Assembly (NCBI RefSeq): GCF_000611645.1
Contig: NW_014011548.1
Span: 1-10,551, forward strand
From: Monoraphidium neglectum
Taxonomy: Eukaryota > Chlorophyta > Chlorophyceae > Sphaeropleales > Selenastraceae
Reading direction: 5' to 3'
Length of the DNA stretch: 10,551 nt
The notes under the pieces: model-generated
The model's database searches: none
Told to the model about the DNA's origin: nothing
Seen by the model: the letters and a program-made list of their open reading frames with translations, nothing else
In this document: one piece after another, positions 1 to 8,492 of the stretch
Position numbering within the stretch: position 1 is the stretch's first letter
How the letters are laid out: each line of letters starts with the position of its first letter
Translations under genes and position numbers: made by a program

Positions 1-528
1 CCCCCAGCCATGTGACTACCGTGCGGTCAACGCGCCCGGCCCCAACCCCCGCGTCATCGCCGGGGCGCTGGTGGGAGGCCCGGATCCGTCAGACCTGTAC
101 CGCGACCAGCGGGACGACCCCCGCAACAATGAGGTCGCCATCGACTACAACTCGGGCTGGACGGGTGCGGGGGGATGAATTTGGGGTTGCCTGTGCCTTG
201 CCGACATGTGGGATCGATGGGCTGCTAGCGTTGCCCAGCTGGTCAGCACCTGGATGTTAAGGCAGCTGCACGCATGCAACTGGCACGTACGGCGCTGCTG
301 TTCGGCCCAGCGGCAGCGGCCAGTGCTGGTTATCCAGCGCCATTGCATTTTTGACTCGAGACGCACACAAATCAACCCCCTAAGCCTCTCGTGGCCTGAC
401 TCTGCCGGTACCCCATGCCTGCGTGGCCCTCACGAATACGCTCAGCCGCCCTGACCGGGCTGGTGCAGGCCCCAGTGGACTACGACTACTGCAAGTCTCA
501 CGGCATGCAGCGCCAGAAGAAGGGTTGA
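1..528 (+). CDS. GH9 endoglucanase (cellulase), C-terminal part, 5' end outside window
   Basis: Two exons, 1-164 and 446-528, joined by a 281-nt phase-1 intron (donor GTGCGG, acceptor CTCAG). Stop TGA is at 526-528. Seen: the frame reads PNPRVIAGALVGGPD, then SDLYRDQRD, then NNEVAIDYNSGWTG, and after the intron AALTGLVQAP. Known: this order (PNP, GALVGGPD, YxDxR, NEVAxDYN) is the C-terminal signature block of GH9 enzymes, which hydrolyse internal beta-1,4-glucosidic bonds of cellulose by inversion. The Glu of the NEVA motif (codon 131-133) is the family's proton donor; the catalytic Asp pair lies upstream, outside the window. The protein ends 19 residues after LVQ, in MQRQKKG, so no C-terminal carbohydrate-binding module follows. 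Odd: Pro replaces the aromatic residue usual four positions before the catalytic Glu. The CAG at 5-7 could be a splice acceptor, but the open frame continues to the left edge. It converges on the GH1 beta-glucosidase gene. Family call very likely; exact substrate is inferred. Confidence 0.92.
165..445 (+). other. Intron of the GH9 gene (phase 1)
   Basis: Bounded by GTGCGG and CTCAG. Splicing joins the single base G at 164 to CC at 446 and restores an Ala codon, turning TG-/-AALTGLVQ into the continuous GH9 terminus. Without splicing the frame stops at the TGA at 176-178. I see no gene inside it. Confidence 0.85.
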
Positions 529-714
529 AGGGAGCCACACGCTCACTGTTACTCAGACAAGCATTTGTGTCGTACGGCGCAGCTGCTGTTTGTGCGCTGC
601 GGTGAGCGCTAGCTCGTCCCTACATGCTGGAAGCAGCAGGGATGTACGTGCAGCGCAACTCTGGCGACCGTGTGCGCTGATACACTTGCGGGTGACTTGA
701 CAAGCGCACAGCGG

Positions 715-793
715 TGTGACCACGGGGTGCGACCACGGGGCGTGACCACAGGGTGTGGCCACGGGATGTGACCACAGCGGCGTGAACACGGGG
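715..793. repeat. 13-bp minisatellite, six units
   Basis: Six head-to-tail copies of a unit close to TGTGACCACGGGG: 715-727, 728-740, 741-753, 754-766, 767-780 (one extra base) and 781-793. Copies differ by one to three substitutions. It lies 187 nt past the GH9 stop, probably in that gene's 3' UTR. Confidence 0.85.
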
Positions 794-1468
794 TGCTCTG
801 GTGTGCGGTGACTCACCGGAGGTGCACCTGTGATCTTGAGCACTTTCATGATCATGGACCACGAGGGATTTGCGACCCCCTGCCACCCATTACTGACTTC
901 TGCAGAGGAGCACGCACAAACTTGCAAGGTCGGCTGCCACCCGCTCGCTCAAAACAGTGCCTGGATGTCGCGTTTGCACTGCAGGCGACTCAATTGATTG
1001 TGCAGCACTGCCTATTGATCTGCTGGGGCTCACAATTCTTTCTGGGAATTCTGGGTGCTCTGATGGGGCAAAAATATTCTCCAACCCATGGAATTGCACT
1101 GAGTGTTGTGTGCCGCACTCCCCTTTGAATTGAACGCTACACACGACAGTTGACATACATCGAAGCAAGCACCCAAGCATTGAGCGCAACCGCCCTGCAT
1201 CTTTGGAGGGAGGGGCTCGCCGGGAATGATTGCTTTTGGGGTGTTGTTCATGCGCCCCTGGAGGGCTGCAGGTGTACGCATCTGCATCCACGACGATTTC
1301 ACAGGCTGGCGGACTGCCGTTATCGTTTGTTGTGTTCCCACATAATGGAGATCCAGGGGCCAACAAGCCTGTCAGTGCTGCTGTGCGTTTCGGCGCAGCA
1401 AATGACACGCCAGCATGGCTGCTGTGGATACCGCATGCTTGTGCGGCAATTGAACGAGGTTATGTGAT

Positions 1469-1473
1469 TGTAA
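1469..1473 (+). terminator. Candidate poly(A) signal TGTAA for the GH9 gene
   Basis: TGTAA is the usual green-algal polyadenylation signal. This is the first copy on the plus strand after the GH9 stop, 941 nt downstream. That spacing suits a long chlorophyte 3' UTR, but a 5-base match is weak evidence on its own. Confidence 0.3.
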
Positions 1474-1619
1474 TGGCGCATGCCCGCAAGTGGGGTGCTG
1501 GCAAAGTGCAAGTCTGCGCAGGAAGCAGGGTATCATGAGGATGCCTCGGCAGGCCAGTACTCTGCAGGCTACGCCGGCACCAGCGCCTTGAGGCACCTCC
1601 AGCACCGTTGAGCAGAGTC

Positions 1620-1624
1620 TTACA
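1620..1624 (-). terminator. Candidate poly(A) signal TGTAA for the GH1 gene
   Basis: TTACA on the plus strand reads TGTAA on the minus strand. It is the first copy after the GH1 stop, about 1.27 kb downstream. Together with the plus-strand signal at 1469-1473 it would let the converging transcripts end about 100-150 bp apart without overlap. The distance is long, so another signal may be used. Confidence 0.22.
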
Positions 1625-2640
1625 AGCTCCAACTGCACCGTGAGCGCGGGGTGCATTGCGGCTAGCGCATCCGTGGGCTCGGCGATGAGGAGGGGGCATG
1701 GCGCGCTCAAGTCAGGAGCCTTTGCCAGGGCAGGCAAAGGGGCGCCACCGCACAGTGCGCGCATCATGTCTGAGAACTCCCAGCCGCACCACCGGCTTCC
1801 CAGAACGCAGCAATTTGCAGAAAATCTCGCCTTACCAGCCCCGGGCAGTAGAGGTGTATGGCGGATGGTGCCATGAACACCAGGCTGTTGACCACCCCAC
1901 CGCCGAAAAATGCAGGTCTTGCACCTTGACGAACTGGGCGGACTGACGAGCGCATTCGCCTGCACACAGCTCTGAAACGAGAGCGCACCGGCCAAACAAT
2001 GAAGCGCCGCGGCGCGTCAATTGCGAGGAATTCTCCTTTTATGTAGATAGGCGTGTTACTTGGAAGACAACATTTTCAGGGAGGCTGCCAAAAAGTGGGC
2101 AACCGTCCAGGCCTCAAGGGACCTAGCTGCCTGCCTACTGTACCTGCATTTTGACAGCGGCCAAGACAAATGTGGGGGTACGTTGTAAGCTGTTATTGAC
2201 TCAAAGCGCTCAAAATGGGTGCCTGCAAAACTGCAGGTGAGTTAAATACGCAAGGGCAACGGCACCAAATCATGGCCACTTAAAGCTCGCCATCCTCAAC
2301 AGAGAAATGGTGTCGCCAACGTGGGACCTGCAGATGGGCCACTTATGCGGCAATCCTGATAAGGTATCAGCCTGGGCAGTGCAAGGGCCGGACACTTTTG
2401 CTTGCGCTCCGCGGCCGCCGGCCAGACCTCAAAATATGGACTGCAGCCCAAGCAGCGGGAAGTTCAAGGGCACCCACTGTGTGCAATACGGGATGCGCTG
2501 CAGCAACATTGTATTGGGGTGAACAGCTGTAGGACAATGCGAACACGTTATTGCGCTGACACACAAGGATGCAGCATAAGTCTGGCAGAGCCTGCCTGCA
2601 GCACAGCTGCCATCACAGTACGAGTGGAGTTGAAGCACGA

Positions 2641-2674
2641 CTGGGGGCGCCTGGTTCGATCAGGTGCCAGCCAG
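2641..2674. other. Hairpin downstream of the GH1 stop
   Basis: An 8-bp stem (2646-2653 with 2661-2668, one G-T pair) closes a 7-base loop, gttcgat. A further 4 bp (CTGG/CCAG) pair outside a small asymmetric internal loop. The loop resembles a tRNA T-loop, but there is no cloverleaf, acceptor stem or anticodon arm around it. It lies 218-251 nt past the GH1 stop, in the presumed 3' UTR. Confidence 0.4.
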
Positions 2675-2891
2675 ATATCAAACAAAAACTTTTGATCCGT
2701 GTGGGCCAAGGTAAGATAACGCCACCGGGAAACACCGGTGTTGTTCAGCAATCTCTGCTGGCAGGCAAAACCACTGGTGGCACCCCCCAACGATCAAAAG
2801 GATACAGGCTGAGCTGCTGAGCAGTTGAGTTCCGATCAATCAGCCCTGTTTGGGGCGTGGCACGCAGGGATGCATGCCCGTGTCGTGCTTG

Positions 2892-5800
2892 TCAGCGCCC
2901 CGCCTTCAAGGCCTTGGCGCCCGGCCAGAGGCCGTGATAGTGGGATGCGTCGTGGCGCGCGCTGCCGCTGTAGAAGTGCTTTGCAAACCACCATGCGCTG
3001 GCCTTGGGGGTGCGCGTCAGGTTGTTCTGGGGCAGGAGCGGGCGTGTGGGAGCATGGCGGCAGGAGGGGGCGCATGGACAGGCGGGAGGGGGTTGGTGTA
3101 TTGCTGCTGGCTGGCAACAGGAGCGTCAACCAACTTTGAAAAGAGAAATCCGTCAACCTGTTGAGACCAGTCATGGCTGATCGAGACAAGGCAGCTGCAG
3201 TATTCAATGCCTGTCACCACCCTGCGCGCCCCCCCTTCCTGCGGCCCCCGCCACTCATCGCACCTTGAGGTCAACGTAGATCATCCCAAAGCGCTGGGTG
3301 TAGGCCTCACGCCACTCAAAATTATCCCTTGGGAGACAAGAAGGGTGGTAATGGGGCCGGGAGGGGCAGTCGGGTGGCAGGAAGGGACACGCATCCCCCA
3401 CTGCTCATCTGCCCTTCCACCACAACTACCCCGTGCACAACCTCTGCAAAGAGCGTGTAAGGATGACACCTGACTGTTCAAACTGACAGTTGAACCCATC
3501 TTGTGATACAATGGACTGTGATGGCAGCTGCACGCCAGTCGTTCGCCAACGCAGCATCCACTGTCTCGCGCCACATGGGCTGGCGGAGGCGAGGTGATCC
3601 CAGAGCCGCAGCAGCACCAAACACGGCGGCAGGGACGTGCCGGCAGCCATCCTGAGGCAGCTGCTACTGGGCCGGGCAGTCGCAACCCCCCTTCCCCATC
3701 CCCTGCAGGAAGCGCCAGCTCACCAGAGCGACCAGGCCCAGTAGGTTGTGAACTTCACGCCGTCCTCCTGGATGGCCCGGCACAGGCTGGTGAGGTAGCC
3801 ACTGGAGAATATTCCAGGGGAGGGTCAGCCGCGGCAGCTTGGACGCTCAGCTGGGGCACGGGGGGAGCAGGCTGGAATCCGCTGCCAGGCTGCAGCCGCG
3901 CACATCGGGCGCAGGGCATGCTGGGTGGCCATTCATGGTATCCACTAATGCGATGTGGGTGGCCACCAACAGAGGCGCTGTTTTGACATTTTTCAGGCGT
4001 TCCGGTCAGTGCATGGGCAGGCGTCCGGGGCACCTTGTTCAAACAGCCCGCGGCCCCACCCACAGCCGCATACGTACACGCTCGTAAAATGCTCAGCCTG
4101 CGGTGCCTCACGTGTAGTAGCTGAGGCGGAAGGTGTCCTCCAGGACGGCCGGCGGCCGCAACTTGTCCTCCGCCGGGCCGCTCACGCCGTTCTCACTGAT
4201 GGAGAACTCGACCTGTGCAGGGCGGGGGCCGGGGCAATGAACGGCACAGACTTCGTTGCAGAGCGCCGTGGAAGGGAAGGGACCGCGTCCCATTAGAGCG
4301 AGCTTGAAGGCAACTGATCCAGATAGGCAGCCAATAGGCCCTGCATCGCCCCGCCCCGCCAGCCATTCCCGTGTCCCGCCCCGGGCCACCGCTCCGAATG
4401 GCCCCGAGCCTGTCAGGCCCCTGGCTCGGCCCGCTGCAAATCAACCCCACCCACCTTGCGGCCGCCGACGCTGTAGCGGCGGTCCAGCCACACCAGGGTC
4501 TCACGCAGCGCCGTGGGTGTCACAAACAGCCACGATGACACCGTGGGGGTGCCCACCCACTGGCCGCTGGCGTTCTGTGCCGATTTGGGCCCGCAGTTTT
4601 GGGGGTGCAGGGGGTTAGGCGCTTGAGCGGCTGGGCGCCGCAGCAACTATCATGCGCCAGCAGTGATCGACAGGCCCTGGCACCAGACTTAGGGTCCAAG
4701 GGTGCCCCCTCGCCCAAACCCACCTTCCCCATCACCCCCAGCCCTGCGACCCTCAAGCTCCCCAATACCCACCAGACCCAAAGAACGTGATGGTTCCCTG
4801 TACGCCCCTGCCCTGATGGCCCCTTGGCAGCTACACGGTCCAAGCCCCCCTTACAGATGCACACCTCTGCCACCCTCCCCTCCAACCCCCACCCCTGCAC
4901 CTTGTGCAGCACTGTGTAGGGGTAGGGTGATTCAGCGTCAGGCTGCCTTGCCTGGATGAAGTAGCCGCAGTAGAAGCTAGTGGATGCAACGCGGGCAGGT
5001 CAGGGGGATGTAGGGTGTGGGGGCGCGTGGACGATGCACAAGGTGCGAAGAGTAATGGTGTGGGGGAGGGACATGGTGCTGTGCCGCAGGCAGGCACTGG
5101 GCACCCAGGGCAGCGCCCCCCAGAATGCCAGCAGCTGGCATGGCTGGAGCCGGGCGGCGGCAGGACGAGCAGGAGGCGAGCCTGGCGTGGCGTCCTGGCA
5201 GCGCGTCCCCTCACTTGACCGCGAAGAAGTCCAGGGTCCCCTTGAGCAGCACGCCCTCCTCCCGCGTGAACCGCGGCAGCAGTGAGGCGTTGAGGTGCTG
5301 CAGCATGGAGGCCGGGTAGTCCCCAAAGTAGACGGGGTCGGCCATCCAGCCGTACTGGAACTCCATCCCTGTTTTTTGGGGGGGGGGCGTCAAGAAGAGG
5401 GGGAGGCCAGGGGCGCAGCAAAGTCATCATGTTGGTGTGAGGGGTGTGAGGGCTGTATGGGCGTTGAGAAGGGCAAGGGTGAAGGTTGGGAATGTCTTGG
5501 TGAGTGTGAGTGTGTGTGTGTGTGTGTGTGATGGGAGGGGAGGGGAGGGGAGGAGCTGCAGGGGGGGCCGCACAGGCAACACCACGAGGGGCCCAGGTTT
5601 GAAGGTCACTCGTGGTCGGCACTGACAGGAGCTTAATTCATTGCACCCGGCAGCACCTTTCCGGCGCATCCAGCCAGGAGGAGAACGGCAGGGCCCCTTG
5701 CCCTCCCTGTCGGGCTCGTCACCCCAGAGGGGTTGCCAACGGCCACGCCCTGGGCCCTCTGCCCTTGTCAAAACTCACAGTATTGCGCCGCCTTCTTGTC

Positions 5801-8492
5801 TGCACAGGGCGGGAAGGGAGGGGGGCCGGAAAGCAGCAAAATTGGATGTGCGTCGGCGTTTGTGGATCGCTTGGGATTGAATTAATCCAGCAGCCGTATC
5901 CAACAGGGGACAGCCACGGCCACGCCTTGGTCTGCAATGCCTGCCCCCTTCCCTGCGCCGCGTGCGACTTTCGCCAACCAGCACCACCCCCCCCCCCCCT
6001 CGGCCCACACACAGCGACAATGGGAAAAAATGGGCACAGAACGAGAGTACATGTGTGTCTCCTGCCCTGCCCTCCACCCCATCCCACCCCAACCCACCCA
6101 ACGCCACCCCACGTGCCGCCCCTCACCGGCCTCGCTCTTCGCGTCGTAGGGCCAACCCCACTTGCCGTCCAGCGCCATAGCAATCCGGCCGCCCTGCGCC
6201 GCGCGGTACTTCTGGCGGTACAGCTTCACGGCGCGCGCGTGTGCCAGCAGCAGGTTGCGGCCGCACCTGTACTGCCCCGCAGGCCCCAGCTTGATGCCGG
6301 GCGCGAAGACCCCCGCGCTGAAGCCGAGCTCGCAGATGGACAGCGGCTCGTTGAAGCTGGGTCGGGAGTGGCGTGCAAAGAGGGGTTGGTGCGTATGGGT
6401 GGAGGGTTGAAGGCAAGGATCCCACCACGACGCGTGACGACTTGTGCATGTTGGGTGTTGTGGGGGCAGCAGCCTCAGATTGAGGGGCATGGAAGCTGGT
6501 GAGGACGCGCGTGGAGGGGAGGGCGCACGCGCCTGCTCGCAAGGACTTCCCAACCCCAAACACATGCTCGGAGCCCCATCCTCCGCGTCCAACACCCCAA
6601 TTCATAACTACACCTACACCCACACCCACACCCACACCCACACCCTCCACACATACAGACATGCCCTAAATTCGTGCTGGGCGGCACAGGTCTCTCAACC
6701 CCGGCCCCTCACGTCATCCACAGCTTGACCAGCGGCCCCAGCTCCCTGAACAGTGTGTCCGCGTAGTACACAAAGGCGTCCTGGAAGGCGGCCCCCTCGG
6801 CCAGGAAGCCGCCACTGCTGTCCTGCAGGCCCTGGGGCAGGTCCCTGGGGGGTGGCGGTGGTGGTGTGCGCTGTGTGTGTGTGTGTGTGTGGTCACGCAC
6901 AAAGGTGCGTGTGCATGCATGTGCAAGTGTGTGCATGCAGGCACATGCGTGTGTCAAGCAAACATGTGCACTTTTGTGTCGACAGGGCCCCAGCAACCAA
7001 GGGAGTGGGCCACGCGTTGATTCAGGGTCAGCAGTGCACACATGCGGCACCCCCTGCTTCCCCATCCTCCCTTAAGGCAGCGGCAGCTCAGCAACGTCAA
7101 TCACGGCACACAAGAGTGCCTCGCAATCTCCCCCTCGGCCCACCAGTGGTACATCGTGATGGCGGGCACGATGCCTGCCCCCAGCAGCGCCTCCACCAGC
7201 TCGCGGTACCACCTGACGCCGGCCGCATTGACAGGGGACCCCGCGACACCCGACGGCACGATGCGCGACCACGCCACAGAGAAGCTGCGCGCGCAGGGGT
7301 AGGGGGGAAGGAGCGAGGAAAGCGCCGAGCGGGGCGCGAGCGCCCGAGTTGCGCCCCGCTGTTGGATGAGGGAAGCGCGTTGTCATGCTGCCGTCACGCG
7401 CAGGCTGCAGGCGCGCTGGCACGAGTTGGGCGCCGCTTCGTTTTGAAAGAAATTCTGAAGCGGTGGGGCTGCCCGCACGCAAGTGGGCGCGTCCCGGGTG
7501 GCTGCGTTTGTTGGCGGCGTGCAGACGTGGTCTGGCATGGTGCCGCGCACTGGATGCCGCTTCGGCGACGCAGCCTTTGAGAGGTCGAGCCACACCCGTG
7601 TCTGCTCCCCACCTGACCCATGTCAGGCATGCTGCAGCTGCAGCCACTTTAGAGTCGCCTCTCGACCGCAGTCCTCCTGATGCCCCTGTGCTATACACCC
7701 CACACACGCCTTTCCCAACCCCTTTACCCCCCCTCCAAACTGTGACCGCACCGGTATGTCTTGACCCCGAGCCTCTTCATGGCGGCCAGGTCTTCTCGCC
7801 ACCTGTGGTAGTGGTCGTTGGCCACGTCGCCCGTCGCATTGCCCTGCGTCTCGCCACCTTTCTGGGTCTGGGGGTTGGAGGGGGATGAGCACGGTGGTGC
7901 TGGCGCATTGCAGCGGAATCACGCGTGAATGAGGCTGTTTTGGCGGGAGGTGGGGCCTGACAGCTGTGCTCAGGGCACAATACAGATATTTATGCAGGCA
8001 CCTGGGACATCGAGCGTGCGGGTGGCGGCAGACGGCCCCTGCTTCGCATCTAAGTCATGCCCGGCACTCACGAAAGTGTCCCAGATGGATGGCCCCTTGC
8101 CGTCCGCGTTCCACGCGCCCTCAATCTGGTATGCGCTCGCAGCGCCACCCCATATGATTTTCTCGCGCAGGCTCGTTGGGCAGGATGCGGGCGCCGGGGG
8201 CAGCGGAGCAAGGCGCTTCCAGGGCGCATCGGCCTGCTGCAGGGACGCGAGGGAGCACACGCCAACCTGGGCGCACATAGTGCCCGACGGGTAGCGAGGG
8301 ATCGGCGGCTGCCGCAGGCCGTCACCACACTTGGAATTCACAACATCAAGCATGTGATAAAGCCAGGCAAGCAGTGATCGCAGATATGGTCACAGTCAGA
8401 CTGCTCGGGCATCTCACCTCAGCTCCTGCACAGCTGCGAACACCAGATAACAGGGAGCACATCACCAGGATCAAGGCCCATCGCACGGCCAT
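2892..8492 (-). CDS. GH1 beta-glucosidase, secreted type, 14 exons, 535 aa
   Basis: Retaining GH1 enzyme: it should remove terminal beta-D-glucosyl residues from cellobiose, short cellodextrins or glucosides. Seen in the spliced protein: signal peptide about 1-24, Ala/Pro-rich linker about 26-47, then a full (beta/alpha)8-barrel-length domain. N-terminal signature [16 protein letters not shown] (52-67) has glycone-binding Gln62; MYHW gives His165-Trp166; LWMTFNEP gives Asn212 and acid/base Glu213; FSISENGVS gives nucleophile Glu417; AWSLWDNFEW gives Trp467, Glu474 and Trp475. The C-terminal TPKASAWWF region is present, so the enzyme is complete. Sequons at Asn90, 320, 371 and 493 fit passage through the secretory route. 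Length is normal for GH1. Start 8492 was chosen for its ACAATGGC context and because it places the signal peptide first. The gene converges on the GH9 cellulase gene. Substrate is inferred; other beta-glycosides are possible. Confidence 0.95.
5372..5387. repeat. T6G10 homopolymer pair at a splice acceptor
   Basis: Six T then ten G on the plus strand read as C10A6 on the minus strand, directly before the CAG acceptor of exon 8. The C run probably serves as the pyrimidine tract, although the A run lies between it and the acceptor. Confidence 0.8.
5511..5530. repeat. (TG)10 microsatellite in GH1 intron 7
   Basis: Ten uninterrupted TG units, read as (CA)10 in the GH1 transcript. Imperfect GTGAG copies lie just upstream on the plus strand. 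Confidence 0.95.
5533..5553. repeat. GGGGA repeat in GH1 intron 7
   Basis: Short array of about four GGGGA units, a pyrimidine-rich tract (TCCCC) in the GH1 transcript. It sits three bases from the (TG)10 array. Confidence 0.85.
5779..5799 (-). other. 21-nt microexon (exon 7) of the GH1 gene
   Basis: Acceptor TGCAG precedes and donor GTGAGT follows. It supplies the bases for DKKAAQY with a split codon at each end (Asp287 and Trp294). This bridges PYDAKSEA of exon 6 to [11 protein letters not shown] of exon 8, matching the GH1 region where a D-x-x-A-A run precedes the F-x-x-G-W-x-x-D-P motif. Both flanking introns are phase 1, so skipping it would keep the frame. Confidence 0.85.
5987..5999. 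repeat. C13 homopolymer in GH1 intron 6
   Basis: Thirteen consecutive C on the plus strand, a G13 run in the GH1 transcript. Its length in the assembly is prone to sequencing error. Confidence 0.9.
6616..6645. repeat. (ACACCC)5 hexamer array in GH1 intron 5
   Basis: Five perfect ACACCC units, read as GGGTGT in the GH1 transcript. The unit is not the algal telomere repeat (TTTTAGGG or TTTAGGG type). Confidence 0.92.
6872..6891. repeat. (TG)10 microsatellite in GH1 intron 4
   Basis: Ten TG units, followed to about 6960 by irregular TG/CATG-rich sequence (alternating purine-pyrimidine). In the GH1 transcript it reads (CA)10. Confidence 0.95.
8418..8492 (-). other. Exon 1 of the GH1 gene: signal peptide
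   Basis: Encodes 25 residues: MAVR, a hydrophobic core [11 protein letters not shown], then a polar region ending SCAGAE, with plausible signal peptidase sites after Ala22 (SCA) or Ala24 (AGA). The donor is GTGAGA at 8417. It joins in phase 0 to QADAPWKR at 8236. The gene product should therefore enter the ER and be secreted, or reach the wall or vacuole. The link to exon 2 rests on phase, splice-site quality and distance, not on transcript data. Confidence 0.75.

Larger units (their letters stand above)
529..2891. other. Gap between converging genes, probably both 3' UTRs
   Basis: No frame here shows a recognisable domain, and long frames on the two strands overlap with codon use unlike the exons nearby. 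Base composition is visibly less GC-rich than in the flanking exons. Contents I can support: a 13-bp tandem repeat (715-793), candidate TGTAA poly(A) signals on each strand (1469-1473 plus, 1620-1624 minus; another on plus at 2184-2188), and a hairpin at 2641-2674. The simplest reading is a GH9 3' UTR from the left and a GH1 3' UTR from the right, as long 3' UTRs are normal in chlorophytes. A small unrecognised gene or decayed transposon cannot be excluded. Confidence 0.6.
2892..8492 (-). other. Exon map of the GH1 gene (13 introns)
   Basis: Exons, 5' to 3' on the minus strand: 8492-8418, 8236-8072, 7867-7752, 7284-7144, 6844-6713, 6356-6127, 5799-5779, 5368-5215, 4976-4901, 4574-4455, 4212-4112, 3801-3724, 3327-3264, 3026-2892 (stop TGA 2894-2892). 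Coding total is 1,608 nt. Intron phases are 0,0,2,2,2,1,1,2,0,0,2,2,0, and every split codon rebuilds a conserved residue, for example Thr210 of TFNEP, Trp166 of HWD and Trp470 of WDNFEW. Introns measure 181 to 467 nt. All acceptors end in AG, mostly CAG (TAG before exon 9, AAG before exon 13). Least certain are exon 1 and its acceptor (CAG at 8237, or three bases further), and the ends of exons 9 and 12. I saw no second gene in any intron. Confidence 0.85.

Noticed and set aside
1764..1988. Minus-strand frame containing GGGVVNSLVFMAPSA, reminiscent of the HGxGxxN...FMPPG motif of GT61-like glycosyltransferases, followed by a good-looking GTAAGG donor.
   Set aside because: The His is missing, flanking residues do not fit, and the implied intron of about 67 nt is far shorter than the 181-467 nt introns seen here. 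A decayed fragment is possible, but chance is as likely; a profile search of the region would decide.
1372..1995. 207-codon open frame on the minus strand in the gap between the genes.
   Set aside because: No domain, Cys-rich and random-looking composition, with overlapping long frames on both strands; probably 3' UTR sequence.
2641..2674. tRNA-like GGTTCGATC sequence.
   Set aside because: No acceptor stem, D-arm or anticodon arm can be built around it; only a simple hairpin remains.
5612..6502. 296-codon open frame on the plus strand.
   Set aside because: It is antisense to GH1 exons 6 and 7, whose minus-strand reading has clear homology; it also runs through C homopolymers.
6616..6645. 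ACACCC array as an internal telomere tract.
   Set aside because: The unit matches neither the TTTAGGG nor the TTTTAGGG green-algal telomere repeat.
6753..7580. 275-codon open frame on the plus strand.
   Set aside because: Antisense to GH1 exons 4 and 5 and crosses the (TG)10 array, giving Val/Cys repeats.
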